From positions 586,439 to 650,438 of the forward strand of contig NZ_KQ948852.1 of assembly GCF_001514215.1 (NCBI RefSeq): DNA of 64,000 nucleotides. Reading direction: 5' to 3'. A model generated the notes under the pieces. It was not told where the DNA came from. It was given only the letters and a program-made list of their open reading frames with translations, and ran no database searches. How positions within the stretch are numbered: position 1 is the stretch's first letter; each line of letters opens with the position of its first letter. Positions 49,756-58,117 of the stretch are shown here, piece by piece. This DNA is from Streptomyces bungoensis (GTDB taxonomy: Bacteria; Actinomycetota; Actinomycetes; Streptomycetales; Streptomycetaceae). Position numbers and translations under genes: made by a program.

Positions 49756-50328
49756 TCAGCGCACGGGCGGCACCGAGACGGCCATGACCATCTCCACCGG
49801 TACGCCGCCGTCGTTGCCGTAGGTGTGGGGGGCGTCGGCCTCGAAGGTGGCGCTGGCGCCCGCCGGGACCTGGTGCGGCACGCCGTCCACGGTGAGGGTG
49901 AGGACGCCGGCGGTGACGTGGACGAGTTCGGCCGTTCCGGCCGGGTGCGGGTCGGACGGGCTGTGCTCGCCGGGCATCAGGCGCCACTCCCACATCTCCA
50001 GCGGGCCGGGGGCCTCGGTGCCGGCCAGCAGCCGGCTGTAGCTGCCCGCCTCGGTGTGCCAGAGCCGGACGGCCTGGTCGGCGGGGACGACACGCACCTT
50101 GGGGCCCTGCTCGTAGTCGAGCAGCGTGGTGACGCTGACCCCGAGGGCGTCGCCGATCTTGACGACGGTGCCGATGCTGGGGTTGGTGCGGGCCTGCTCG
50201 ATCTGGATGAGCATGCCCCGGCTGACCCCGGCACGGGCGGCCAGCACGTCCAGCGTGAAGCCGCGCTCGGTGCGCCAGCGCTTGACGTTGCGCGCCAGGG
50301 ACTGGGTCAGCAGGTCGAGGTCCGACAC
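49756..50328 (-). CDS. XRE-cupin transcriptional regulator
   Basis: A 190-residue regulator with N-terminal XRE helix-turn-helix (about residues 12-70; GFTLDVLAARAGVSRGMLIQ) and a C-terminal cupin sensor (about 110-185; MPGEHSPSDPHPAGTAELVH). Such proteins commonly sense a small metabolite and control a divergent transporter, here the EamA gene 111 bp away. GTG start at 50328. Confidence 0.92.
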   Translation of the reverse strand: MSDLDLLTQSLARNVKRWRTERGFTLDVLAARAGVSRGMLIQIEQARTNPSIGTVVKIGDALGVSVTTLLDYEQGPKVRVVPADQAVRLWHTEAGSYSRLLAGTEAPGPLEMWEWRLMPGEHSPSDPHPAGTAELVHVTAGVLTLTVDGVPHQVPAGASATFEADAPHTYGNDGGVPVEMVMAVSVPPVR

Positions 50329-50357
50329 GTCACATCCACGGTTCCGTCAGAGTCCAC

Positions 50358-50395
50358 TATGTTGAATGACAAAGTTTTTCTTGTTGAACTACGGT
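50358..50395. promoter_or_regulatory. AT-rich region with repeated TGTTGAA between regulator and exporter
   Basis: The sequence contains TATGTTGAATG and CTTGTTGAAC about 26 bp apart with TTTTT between, a strong local AT island in the divergent XRE-cupin/EamA region. Candidate operator and promoter. Confidence 0.5.
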
Positions 50396-50439
50396 GAGGT
50401 GTACCCGTTCGTTCACCGCACTGTACTGCGAGGTGGCCC

Positions 50440-51297
50440 GTGACAGCATTCTTGGCGCTGACCACCAGTCTCCTGTGGGGGCTGGCCGACTTCGGCGGCG
50501 GACTGCTGACCCGACGCACACCCGCCCTGACGGTGGTGGTCGCCTCGCAGGCGATCGCGGCGGCCGTGCTGGGCGCGGTCGTCGTCGCGACCGGCGGCTG
50601 GAGCGAGGCGGGCCCGCGCCTGTGGTTCGCGGTCGGCGCGGGCCTGGCCGGTCCGGCGGCCCTGTTCGCCTTCTACAAGGCGCTCGCGCTGGGACCCATG
50701 GGGGTCGTCTCCCCGCTCGCCACGCTCAGCGTGGCCGTGCCCGTCGGCGTGGCCCTGGTCCTCGGCGAACGGCCGGGGCTGGTCCAGGTCGCGGGCATCG
50801 CGGTGGCCGTCACCGGTGTCGTCCTCGCCGCCGGCCCGCAACTGCGGGGCGCGCCCGTGCAGCGCCGGACGATCCTGCTCACGCTGGCCTCCGCGCTGGG
50901 CTTCGGCACGCTGTTCGCGCTGATCACGGAGGCCTCGACGAATGTCACGGGCCTGTTCCTGGCCCTCTTCGTACAGCGGGCGACGAGTGTCGTGGCGGGC
51001 GGTGCCGCGCTGTACGCGTCGGTCCGGCGGGGTACGCCCGCGCTGCCGGAGGCGGGGCTCGGCGGCACCGCGCTGCCGGCGCTGGCCTTCGTCGGTCTGG
51101 CGGACGTGGCGGCCAACGGCACGTACGCCCTCGCCGCCCGGCACGGCCCGGTCACCGTGGCGGCCGTTCTGGCGTCGCTCTATCCGGTGGTGACCGCACT
51201 GGCCGCGCGCGGCTTCCTGAGCGAGCGGCTGCGCGGCGTCCAGGCGGCCGGGGCGGGCCTCGCCCTGCTGGGGACCGTGCTGCTGGCGACGGGCTGA
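50440..51297 (+). CDS. EamA/DMT-family transporter
   Basis: A 285-residue ten-helix exporter made of two EamA repeats (N-terminus FLALTTSLLWGLADFGGGLL; second repeat starts about residue 145). DMT proteins export amino acids, metabolites or drugs. GTG start with GAGG upstream. The divergent XRE-cupin regulator is the probable controller. Confidence 0.92.
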   Translation: MTAFLALTTSLLWGLADFGGGLLTRRTPALTVVVASQAIAAAVLGAVVVATGGWSEAGPRLWFAVGAGLAGPAALFAFYKALALGPMGVVSPLATLSVAVPVGVALVLGERPGLVQVAGIAVAVTGVVLAAGPQLRGAPVQRRTILLTLASALGFGTLFALITEASTNVTGLFLALFVQRATSVVAGGAALYASVRRGTPALPEAGLGGTALPALAFVGLADVAANGTYALAARHGPVTVAAVLASLYPVVTALAARGFLSERLRGVQAAGAGLALLGTVLLATG

Positions 51298-51299
51298 GC

Positions 51300-52064
51300 T
51301 CAGCCGTCGGCGTCGAGGCGGGCCAGCCGCTCGGCGCCCTCCTCGTCGAGCTCGGCGAGGGCGCGCAGCTGCTCGGGGGTGATCCCGTCCGGGAGCGGGA
51401 CCGGCGCGGGGGTCCGCAGCGGGGGCTGCCACCCGTCGGCGGGTGTCCAGCGCCGTACGACCCGGGCCGGCGCCCCCGCGACCACCGCGTGGTCGGGCAC
51501 GGTCCCGCGCACCACGGCGCCGGCCGCCACGACCACGTTCCGGCCGATCCGCGCGCCCGGCAGGATCACCGCGCCGGTGCCGATCCAGCAGCCCGGGCCG
51601 ATCTCCACCGGCTCCATCCGCGGCCACTGCCTGCCGATGGGCTCGTGCGGGTCGTCGTAGGAGTGGTTGGTGGAGGTGACGTAGACGTACGGGCCGAAGT
51701 AGCAGTCGCGGCCGATCGTGACGGTGGTGTCGGCGATGACGTGGCTGCCCCGGCCGAGCACGACGCCGTCGCCGATGCGCAGGATCGGGTCGGGGCCGAG
51801 GTCCAGGTCGGGCATCAGGCCGGCGGTGAGCGTGACCTGCTCGCCGATGATGCAGTGGGAACCGAGGTGGATCCAGGGCTCGCCGAAGACCGTACCGAGC
51901 GGGAAGGCCAGCCGGGTGGCCTCGCCGATCGCGCCGAAGCGGAGCCGGCCGGGCTGCCGGGCCGTCACCGAACCCGTGCGCTGCACCCAGGACCAGCCCG
52001 AGTGGACGGCGCGCTGCACCAGCTGGCGTCGCCAGGACGAGAACGTGTTCTTGCGCTTCGGCAC
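51300..52064 (-). CDS. Hexapeptide-repeat (LbH) acyltransferase
   Basis: A 254-residue left-handed beta-helix protein. Hexapeptide turns run from about residue 65 to 205 (IGEQVTL, LRIGDGVVLGRGSHVIADTT, VEIGPGCWIGTGAVILPGAR, VVAAGAVVRGTV), ending VVAGAPARVVRRW as in maltose/galactoside O-acetyltransferases. The TSTNHSYDDPHEPI loop holds the likely catalytic His. The substrate may be a sugar or cell-envelope polymer. TAACGT is exactly 6 nt before the GTG start. Confidence 0.88.
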   Translation of the reverse strand: MPKRKNTFSSWRRQLVQRAVHSGWSWVQRTGSVTARQPGRLRFGAIGEATRLAFPLGTVFGEPWIHLGSHCIIGEQVTLTAGLMPDLDLGPDPILRIGDGVVLGRGSHVIADTTVTIGRDCYFGPYVYVTSTNHSYDDPHEPIGRQWPRMEPVEIGPGCWIGTGAVILPGARIGRNVVVAAGAVVRGTVPDHAVVAGAPARVVRRWTPADGWQPPLRTPAPVPLPDGITPEQLRALAELDEEGAERLARLDADG

Positions 52065-52070
52065 GGGCTC

Positions 52071-52076
52071 ACGTTA
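52071..52076 (-). promoter_or_regulatory. -10 hexamer TAACGT, 6 nt before GTG 52064
   Basis: Minus-strand TAACGT with 6 nt to the acyltransferase start. Confidence 0.55.
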
Positions 52077-52172
52077 CTCACCGGTCGCCCCTCGGCGGAG
52101 GGCGGCCTGCTGTGATCTTCACCCCAGCCGGTGTCGTACCGTGCGGTGTACCACGGACTCGAGGAGACGGTG

Positions 52173-52700
52173 ATGACGCACAAGGCGCTGATCGTGGGCA
52201 TCGGCGGCAAGGAGCCCCAGGTGGACCCGGGGGCGTTCGTGGCGCCCACGGCGTCGGTGATCGGCGACGTCACGCTGCACGCGGGGGCCAGTGTCTGGTA
52301 CGGGGCGGTGGTGCGCGGCGACGTGGAGCGGATCACCGTGGAGGCGGACGCGAACGTGCAGGACAACGTGACGCTGCACGCCGACCCCGGGTTCCCGGTC
52401 CGGATCGGCGAGCGGGTGTCCATCGGGCACAACGCGGTGGTCCACGGGGCGACCGTCGAGGACGACTGCCTCGTCGGGATGGGGGCGACCGTGCTGAACG
52501 GCGCCGTGATCGGGGCGGGGTCGCTGGTCGCGGCGCAGGCCCTGGTCCCGCAGGGGATGGTGGTGCCGCCCGGGTCACTGGTGGCGGGGGTGCCGGCCAA
52601 GGTCAGGCGGGAACTCTCCGCCGAGGAGCGCGAGGGCGTCACCCTCAACGGCACGCTGTACGCGGACCTGGGCAGGGCGCACCGCGAGGTGCACGAGTAG
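52173..52700 (+). CDS. Gamma carbonic anhydrase-family protein
   Basis: A 175-residue left-handed beta-helix protein of the CaiE/PaaY/gamma-CA family. Zinc-ligand histidines are visible in NVTLHADPG and SIGHNAVVHG (three His in all), and the trimer-forming RGDVERITV and NVQDN motifs are intact. It may be a carbonic anhydrase or a zinc-binding relative. ATG at 52173 has GAGGAG upstream; an overlapping GTG at 52170 is less likely. Confidence 0.9.
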   Translation: MTHKALIVGIGGKEPQVDPGAFVAPTASVIGDVTLHAGASVWYGAVVRGDVERITVEADANVQDNVTLHADPGFPVRIGERVSIGHNAVVHGATVEDDCLVGMGATVLNGAVIGAGSLVAAQALVPQGMVVPPGSLVAGVPAKVRRELSAEEREGVTLNGTLYADLGRAHREVHE

Positions 52701-52717
52701 GCCGTGCAAGGGGAGTG

Positions 52718-53365
52718 TCACTCCCCGGCGCCCACCGGTTCCGCTTCCCGGTCCGCCGCCGTCTGCGCCTTCTTCGCCCTGCGCTTGACGATCAGCAGGG
52801 AGGCCAGGCCGATCGCGACCGCCACCGCCAGGCCCACGTACGAGAACTTCTTCAGCCAGCCCTCCGCGACGACGCCCACGTAGTAGACGACGGCCGTGGT
52901 GCCGCCCGCCCAGCAGATGCCGCCGAGCACGTTGGCGATCAGGAACTTCCAGTACGGCATGTGGAGGACGCCCGCGAGGGGGCCGGCGAAGATCCGCAGG
53001 AGGGCGACGAAGCGGCCGAAGAAGACGGCCCACATGCCCCACTTCTCGAAGGAGCGCTCGGCGGTGGCGACATGGCCCTCGCTGAAGTGCCGGGGGAACT
53101 TCGCGCCCAGCCAGGCGAGCAGCGGCCGTCCGCCCTTGCGGCCGATCGCGTAGCCGACGGAGTCGCCGATCACGGCGCCCGCGGTCGCGCACGCGCCGAG
53201 GACGACCGGGTTGATGCCGGTGTGCTGGGAGGACATCAGCGCCGCGGAGACCAGGACGATCTCACCCGGCAGCGGGATGCCCAGGCTCTCCAGACCGATC
53301 ACCAGGGCGACGACGGCGTAGACGGCGGCAGCGGGCACCGTGTCGAGCCATTCCTGGACGTGCAC
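52718..53365 (-). CDS. DedA-family membrane protein
   Basis: A 215-residue integral membrane protein of the DedA/SNARE-associated family. Features: GIPLPGEIVLVSAA, SVGYAIGRKGGRPLL, FEKWGMWAVFFGRFVALLRI with the conserved FxxR segment, and AGVLHMPYWKF. DedA proteins act in undecaprenyl-phosphate or lipid flipping and envelope homeostasis. GTG start at 53365 with GGGAGG upstream. C-terminus is Lys/Ala-rich and cytoplasmic. Confidence 0.92.
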   Translation of the reverse strand: MHVQEWLDTVPAAAVYAVVALVIGLESLGIPLPGEIVLVSAALMSSQHTGINPVVLGACATAGAVIGDSVGYAIGRKGGRPLLAWLGAKFPRHFSEGHVATAERSFEKWGMWAVFFGRFVALLRIFAGPLAGVLHMPYWKFLIANVLGGICWAGGTTAVVYYVGVVAEGWLKKFSYVGLAVAVAIGLASLLIVKRRAKKAQTAADREAEPVGAGE

Positions 53366-53503
53366 CGCCGGTTCCTCCCGTGTCGCTGTCCTCGGCCTGC
53401 CGGGGCGTCGTGTGGTCAGCGGCCCCAAAGGAAGGCTACCTGGTCCGGGTGACCACGCCCGGTCGCGCGATCCCGGCCCACGCCCCCCGGGGCCTTTCGG
53501 GGC

Positions 53504-54757
53504 TCAGCCCGGCAGCGGATTCGCGCCCGTCGGCACGGCGGCCAGGGTGCGCGTCACCGGGGAGAAGACCGGCGGCGCACCCGGTGGGACGGCCGCGCCC
53601 ACCAGTCCGGTGTACCGGAGCGGGCGCCATCGGCGGGGCGGTGGCGGGCCGCCCGCCGGCCGGGCGGCGGCGCCTGGGCGAGCGGAGTGGCCGACGGGGG
53701 TGGCGCGCGAGCCGCTCCCCTCGTCGGACCATCCCTCCGCGACGAGCACCGTGGCCAGCAGCGCGAGGGAGGTGAGCCCGGCGCCCACCGCCAGGGCCGT
53801 ACGGCGCCTGCTCGCGTCGGCCGTCGCACGGATCCGGCCTTCGGGCACCGTGCGGTGCCGTCCGCCCGGCGCACGTGCCGCCGGGCGCGCGCCGGCGGAC
53901 CCGGACGGCGCCTCCTGTGAGGCACGGCGGGCCGGGCGGGAGTCGAGATAGCGGCGCGCGCCCCAGCCGAGCACGGTCTCGGCGAGCAGGACGTCCAGTC
54001 CGCCGTCGAATCGACCGAGCTGTTCGGCCGCGTGCCGGCAGTGGCGGCAGGCCGTCAGATGCCCCCGCGCATCGGGGAGCAGGGGGCCGCCGCGCCGCAT
54101 GGGCACATCCAGGAGTCGGTTGTGGAAGCGGCATTCACTGGTGGGCGCGAGTTCCCGGTGGGCACGTACGCAACCGGCCCGGAATTGCTCCCGCGCCTGT
54201 TCCAGGGCGGTCGCGGCGGTGGCCGTGTCGACGCCCAGCAGACCGGCCGGTACGTTTATGGGTTCCGCCTCCACCTCCGTATGCCACAGAAGGCATTGCG
54301 CAGCGCCGGGAAGCGCCTGGAATGCGTGTTCGGCGAGCTGCCGCTTTTCGGGGGCCGCGGACATCGCCGCGCGTAGACCCCGGCCCCCGGTGGGCTTGCG
54401 CAGTTCGGGCATGACCACGCACGCGCTCTCGTCCGCGGCCCAGGTGCGGACGGTCTCGCGGACGGCGACCAGCAGGTGCGGACGCAGGGCGCCCGCTGCC
54501 GGCCCGCCGTTCGGCCTGCCGAGCACCTGGTGGAAGGCGGCGGTGGCCACCAGCCGGGCGGAGGTGTCGGCGGCGGCCAGGCAGACGACGGCGTAGTCCC
54601 GGGTGGCCCGCCAGTGCCGGTCCAGCAGCAGGGCGACGGCGTGGTGCCGGCGGGCGTGGGGGCCGCCCAGGAGGGCGACGAGATCACGGTCGGACTCCCC
54701 GGGCAGGGCGCCGGGGCGGGGCGGGTACGGCGGGCGTGGGGGGTGAGGGGACTGCAC
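53504..54757 (-). CDS. Membrane-anchored protein with sigma-like N-terminus and zinc-finger motif
   Basis: A ~417-residue protein. About residues 20-170 form a helical region reminiscent of sigma-70 regions 2-4 (SDRDLVALLGGPHARRHHAV; LPGAAQCLLWHTEVE). Then a cysteine/histidine cluster (ECRFHNRL ... HLTACRHCRHAAEQ) resembles the anti-sigma zinc finger, followed by a membrane helix (TALAVGAGLTSLALLATVLV) and a short Pro-rich outer segment. Related Streptomyces proteins I recall carry a longer extracellular, often carbohydrate-binding, domain; here it is short and may be truncated. GTG 54757 is preferred; the frame extends to 54904. Confidence 0.65.
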   Translation of the reverse strand: MQSPHPPRPPYPPRPGALPGESDRDLVALLGGPHARRHHAVALLLDRHWRATRDYAVVCLAAADTSARLVATAAFHQVLGRPNGGPAAGALRPHLLVAVRETVRTWAADESACVVMPELRKPTGGRGLRAAMSAAPEKRQLAEHAFQALPGAAQCLLWHTEVEAEPINVPAGLLGVDTATAATALEQAREQFRAGCVRAHRELAPTSECRFHNRLLDVPMRRGGPLLPDARGHLTACRHCRHAAEQLGRFDGGLDVLLAETVLGWGARRYLDSRPARRASQEAPSGSAGARPAARAPGGRHRTVPEGRIRATADASRRRTALAVGAGLTSLALLATVLVAEGWSDEGSGSRATPVGHSARPGAAARPAGGPPPPRRWRPLRYTGLVGAAVPPGAPPVFSPVTRTLAAVPTGANPLPG

Positions 54758-55091
54758 GGGAAACCGATTCCTTTCCAGCCGACAGGGCGGCATCCGAAAG
54801 GCGCCCCATCGGAAAGCAGTGCCTGATTGGTGCATACCTGCAGGGGCAAAGGCCGGAACCGGACGGCTCGGCCGTACCCCCGGAGGAGTGGCCCACCCTC
54901 GCACAGGGTCCGTGCGCGAAACAAGAACTGATAATGCCTCAGGTGGAACTCAGCCTGAATTAGAGCTAGTTACCGTCGGTATTCGGAATCGTCCGCGAGG
55001 TGAAAAGTCGTACGGCGGTCAACTAGTGCGCGTACCAAGCAGGCCGGCACCAAGAAGGAGCCCGAACCGGGCCCCCGCCCCCCGTCACTCC
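54758..55091. other. 334-bp gap with AT-rich stretch and one hairpin
   Basis: Upstream of the sigma-like gene and downstream of the thioesterase gene. AT-rich at 54915-55035, probably promoter DNA for the sigma-like gene. A short frame ending MPQVELSLN (54934-54963) is not convincing as a gene. Confidence 0.5.
55058..55074 (-). terminator. Small hairpin downstream of the thioesterase gene
   Basis: GGGCCCG-GTT-CGGGCTC on the minus strand: 7 pairs including one G-U, 18 bp after the stop at 55092. Confidence 0.5.
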
Positions 55092-55544
55092 CTAGCCGTT
55101 GGGGCGCAGCGTCCACACGACGCTCATCTCGCCCGTCACGGCGCCGTCCGCGCGCCGGATCTCGACGGAGACCGGGAACTCGGGACGCTGCCCGGCGTCC
55201 AGTTCGGCCACGACCTCGGCGGCCGGACGACCCAGGGTCGCGGTCGCCGTGACGGCGCCCATCGCCAGCTTCCGGTAGGCGATCTCGGCACGGACGGCGA
55301 GCGGCACGGCGCGCGCGAGCTGGTCTCCGAACGCGGCCAGCACGATGGCGCCGCTGGCCGACTCCCCGAGCGTGAACATCGCTCCGGCGTGCGGGCCGCC
55401 CACGTGGTTGTGGTACGCGCCCTGGTCCGGCAGGGACACCACGGCCCGGTCCGCGGAGGTCTCCACGAACTCCAGGTTCAGCGTCCGGGCCATCGGCACG
55501 GTGGCGGCGAGCATCTCGCCGATCGACATCTGGTCTGCGCTCAT
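55092..55544 (-). CDS. PaaI/DUF4442-type hotdog thioesterase
   Basis: A 150-residue hotdog-fold protein. YHNHVGGPHAGAMFTLGESA is the core helix with the conserved HxGA pattern, as in acyl-CoA thioesterases of the PaaI/YiiD type. Substrate unknown. TAACAT lies exactly 8 nt before the ATG; it is divergent from the membrane-anchored protein at 55616, which has the same arrangement, so two leaderless promoters face away from each other within about 70 bp. Confidence 0.82.
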   Translation of the reverse strand: MSADQMSIGEMLAATVPMARTLNLEFVETSADRAVVSLPDQGAYHNHVGGPHAGAMFTLGESASGAIVLAAFGDQLARAVPLAVRAEIAYRKLAMGAVTATATLGRPAAEVVAELDAGQRPEFPVSVEIRRADGAVTGEMSVVWTLRPNG

Positions 55545-55552
55545 GTGGCCGC

Positions 55553-55558
55553 ATGTTA
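55553..55558 (-). promoter_or_regulatory. -10 hexamer TAACAT, 8 nt before ATG 55544
   Basis: Minus-strand TAACAT with 8 nt to the thioesterase start. Confidence 0.55.
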
Positions 55559-55601
55559 CTTGTCAGTAGCAGGCGTGGCCAGTGCGCTCCGATCACCGCT
55601 G

Positions 55602-55607
55602 TATCGT
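55602..55607 (+). promoter_or_regulatory. -10 hexamer TATCGT, 8 nt before ATG 55616
   Basis: TATCGT with 8 nt to the start of the first Pro/Gln-rich paralogue. Confidence 0.55.
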
Positions 55608-55615
55608 TTCGGCCC

Positions 55616-56599
55616 ATGTGGCCAGGGGAACAGCCGCCGGGGAGCGGCCCGCAGCACAATCCGTACCAGCAGCCCGGCTACCAGCAGCCGAACCCGTACC
55701 AGCAGCCCGGTCCCGCGCCGTCCGGCCCGCAGCAGCCGAACCCCTACCAGCAGCCCGCCCCTTGGGACCGGCCCGCATCGGTGCCGCCGCGGCGGCCGGG
55801 CGGCGGCCGCACCAAGCTGGTGGCGGTCCTCTCGGCCGCGGCCGTGGTCGTCGCCGCGGGCGTGACCGGGTTCCTGCTGCTCGGCGGCAAGAGCGACGAC
55901 CACGCCGGTCCCGGCCCCACCGCCTCCGCCTCCGCGTCCGCCTCCGGCTCCGCCTCCCCGGCGGCGGACGACTCGCGTTCGGCCTCGGGCGGGCAGAAGC
56001 CGACGATCGCCGGGTGGAAGGTCGTGGTGAACCCGGACACGGGCATCGCCTTCGACGTCCCCGCCGACTGGCAGGTGCGCTCCAAGTCCTGGATCCACTA
56101 CGTCACCGACGACGCCGCTTCCGACGAGAAGATCCTGGCCGCCATGAAGGCCCCCGCCGTGCTGAAGGAGAAGTGGTGCGGCGCGGACGACGACAGGGAC
56201 GGCAGGACCGACTACTCCTCGCTCGCCGACGTGGGCACCCGGGCCGAGAAGGACGCCGGGACGGCCGCCGAGGCCGCCCGCGGGACCTCGGCGAACTGGG
56301 TCTACGGCCAGTACGCCCAGCCCGACCGCAAGAAGGTCTCGACCGGCGCGGTCACCAGCTTCACCACCACCTCCGGCATCACGGGCAGCGTCGCCACCTC
56401 GCGGTCCTCGGGGGTGGAGCGCAAGGGCAGGTGCGACGTCGACGGCAAGGCGGTCACGTTCGCCTTCAAGGACCCGGACGGGGCCCTGCTGTCCTGGTCC
56501 CTCGTGGGCGCCGCGGGCGTCTCCGAGGAGGTCCCGGACGCGACCGTACGCAGGATCATGGCGACGGTGCGGCTGTACGACACGTCGCCGGGTTCCTGA
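55616..56599 (+). CDS. Pro/Gln-rich membrane-anchored protein, paralogue 1
   Basis: A 327-residue protein. Cytoplasmic N-terminus of NPYQQPGYQQP repeats (about 1-50), one membrane helix (TKLVAVLSAAAVVVAAGVTGFLLLGG, about 64-89), a Ser/Ala linker, then an extracellular domain containing WKVVVNPDTGIAFDVPADWQV. A DDDRDGRTD loop after KWCG (about 188-197) fits the calcium-binding pattern DxDxDG. Two cysteines (KWC, RKGRCD) may form a disulfide. Leaderless by the TATCGT-8-ATG arrangement. Tandem with a close paralogue. Function unknown; envelope-associated. Confidence 0.85.
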   Translation: MWPGEQPPGSGPQHNPYQQPGYQQPNPYQQPGPAPSGPQQPNPYQQPAPWDRPASVPPRRPGGGRTKLVAVLSAAAVVVAAGVTGFLLLGGKSDDHAGPGPTASASASASGSASPAADDSRSASGGQKPTIAGWKVVVNPDTGIAFDVPADWQVRSKSWIHYVTDDAASDEKILAAMKAPAVLKEKWCGADDDRDGRTDYSSLADVGTRAEKDAGTAAEAARGTSANWVYGQYAQPDRKKVSTGAVTSFTTTSGITGSVATSRSSGVERKGRCDVDGKAVTFAFKDPDGALLSWSLVGAAGVSEEVPDATVRRIMATVRLYDTSPGS

Positions 56600-56660
56600 A
56601 CCGGTCGCTTCGGTACGTCCCTGACAAGGGCCGGTGACCGAATCGTGTCCCCGGGCGCAC

Positions 56661-56666
56661 TAGGGT
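56661..56666 (+). promoter_or_regulatory. -10 hexamer TAGGGT, 8 nt before ATG 56675
   Basis: TAGGGT with 8 nt to the second paralogue, the same layout as the first. Confidence 0.6.
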
Positions 56667-56674
56667 TACTCGCC

Positions 56675-57739
56675 ATGTGGCCAGGAGAGCAGCCGCCCGG
56701 GGGCGCGCAGAACCCGCAGAACAACCCGTACCAGCAGCCGGGTTACCAGCAGCCGAATCCGTACCAGCAGCCCGGCTACCAGCAGTACCCGCAACAGCCG
56801 AACCCGCAGCAGCCCAACCCGTACGGTCAGCAGCCGCAGCCGGGTCCCTACGGGCAGCAGCCGCAGTGGGGACCGACGGCGCCCGTCGGCGCGCCGCAGC
56901 CGCCGCCCGGCGGAGGCAAGGGCGGGGGCGGCGGCCGGACCAAGCTGGTCGCGATCGTGGCGGCCACGGCGGTCGTCGTGGCGGCCGGCGTGACCGGGTA
57001 CCTGGTCCTCGGCGGCGGCTCCAAGGACGACGAGGCGGGCGGCGGCAAGGGCAAGCCCGCCGCGAGCAAGTCGGCCGCGCCGGACCCGTCCGCGTCCTCG
57101 TCCGCCCCGGACAACCCGCGCGGCGACGCGACCGAGAAGCCGGTCATCCCGGGCTGGAAGGTCGTCGTCAACCCGAAGTTCGGCACGGCGTTCGACGTGC
57201 CGGCGGACTGGGAGCTGCAGTCGACCGACGTCTCCTTCTTCATGGAGGACCACGCCGACAACGACAAGCTGATCACCTCGGTGTCCGCCCCGGCCTCGTA
57301 CAAGTCGAAGTGGTGCACGGACGACAGCGACAAGGACGGCAAGGCCGAGGACACCGCGCTGGCCGTCGCCGGCACCCGCGGCGAGAACGGCGCGAAGAGC
57401 CCGGCGCAGGCCGCGGTCACACGGGTGCCGTGGTACGTCTACGGCGGCTACACCCAGCCCGACAAGAAGAGCATCACCTTCGACAAGAAGGCGAAGCCCT
57501 ACACGACCAAGTCGGGCGTGGTGGGCGCCTACGCCTGGGCGCACTCGGCCGGCAGCCCGCAGAAGGGCAAGTGCGCCAGCGACGGCAAGTCGCTGACGTT
57601 CGCCTTCAAGAACTCGGCCGACAACATAGTGTCGTTCGACTTCTACGGCGCCAAGGGCGTGCACGGCGAGGTCGACACCGCGACGATCATGAAGATGGTC
57701 AGTTCGGTACGGCTGCACGGCGACCCGACCGAGAACTGA
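56675..57739 (+). CDS. Pro/Gln-rich membrane-anchored protein, paralogue 2
   Basis: A 354-residue protein, same layout as its neighbour: starts MWPGEQPPG, longer NPYQQPGYQQ/PYGQQPQ repeat region (about 1-75), GGGKGGGGG linker, membrane helix (KLVAIVAATAVVVAAGVTGYLVLGG, about 89-113), and an extracellular domain with WKVVVNPKFGTAFDVPADWE. The calcium-like loop reads DDSDKDGKAED after KWCT, with matching second cysteine in QKGKCASDGK. The two genes arose by tandem duplication, each keeping its own leaderless promoter. Function unknown. Confidence 0.85.
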   Translation: MWPGEQPPGGAQNPQNNPYQQPGYQQPNPYQQPGYQQYPQQPNPQQPNPYGQQPQPGPYGQQPQWGPTAPVGAPQPPPGGGKGGGGGRTKLVAIVAATAVVVAAGVTGYLVLGGGSKDDEAGGGKGKPAASKSAAPDPSASSSAPDNPRGDATEKPVIPGWKVVVNPKFGTAFDVPADWELQSTDVSFFMEDHADNDKLITSVSAPASYKSKWCTDDSDKDGKAEDTALAVAGTRGENGAKSPAQAAVTRVPWYVYGGYTQPDKKSITFDKKAKPYTTKSGVVGAYAWAHSAGSPQKGKCASDGKSLTFAFKNSADNIVSFDFYGAKGVHGEVDTATIMKMVSSVRLHGDPTEN

Positions 57740-57833
57740 CCGCACGGCGCGGGTGGACCGGGAAACCGTTTGGCAGGCCCGGCGGTGAGCGGCGACGGTC
57801 GCCCGGTGACCTCGACCGCCGGCCCGCCTCCCG

Positions 57834-57905
57834 ATGCTGGACGCGTTCGGCGGGTACGTGGGACTGGTGGCCGCCGCCCGCACCCTGCCGCTGGTGGTGT
57901 TCCTG
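57834..57905 (+). pseudogene. MFS transporter N-terminal fragment
   Basis: Encodes YVGLVAAARTLPLVVFL, the second-helix region typical of MFS_3-type exporters, then loses similarity. No complete gene. It pairs with the MFS C-terminal fragment at 59911 on the same strand, suggesting one MFS gene was split or replaced internally. The rest of 57740-57961 shows nothing else. Confidence 0.6.
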
Positions 57906-57961
57906 CCGAGTGCGCTGTCGGGCTCGGGGCCGAAGGCCGACCGGCGCTCGTGGTGCGGGGA

Positions 57962-58117
57962 CTTGTCAGCACGCAGGCACGCCACGGCCGGAGGTTCGGT
58001 CCGGACGGCGCCCGGGCCGCGGCGGAGAGCACGCGCTCCAGCACAGCCCTCGGGACATCCCGGTCGGTGAATCCGCGAACCGCTCGTCGGCTCGTGACCG
58101 CCTCGTGGACGTCCGCG
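57962..58117 (-). pseudogene. Nitroreductase N-terminal fragment
   Basis: Minus-strand frame reads DVHEAVTSRRAVRGFTDRDV then ERVLSAAARAPSGPNLRPWR, the classic FMN-binding N-terminus of the nitroreductase family, and loses similarity after ACVLTS. It begins immediately after the SDR stop codon and has no start of its own, so it is a truncated remnant. Confidence 0.75.

Noticed and set aside
57834..58070. Intact small MFS or membrane gene on the plus strand
   Set aside because: Similarity covers only about 20 residues before turning into sequence antisense to a nitroreductase fragment.
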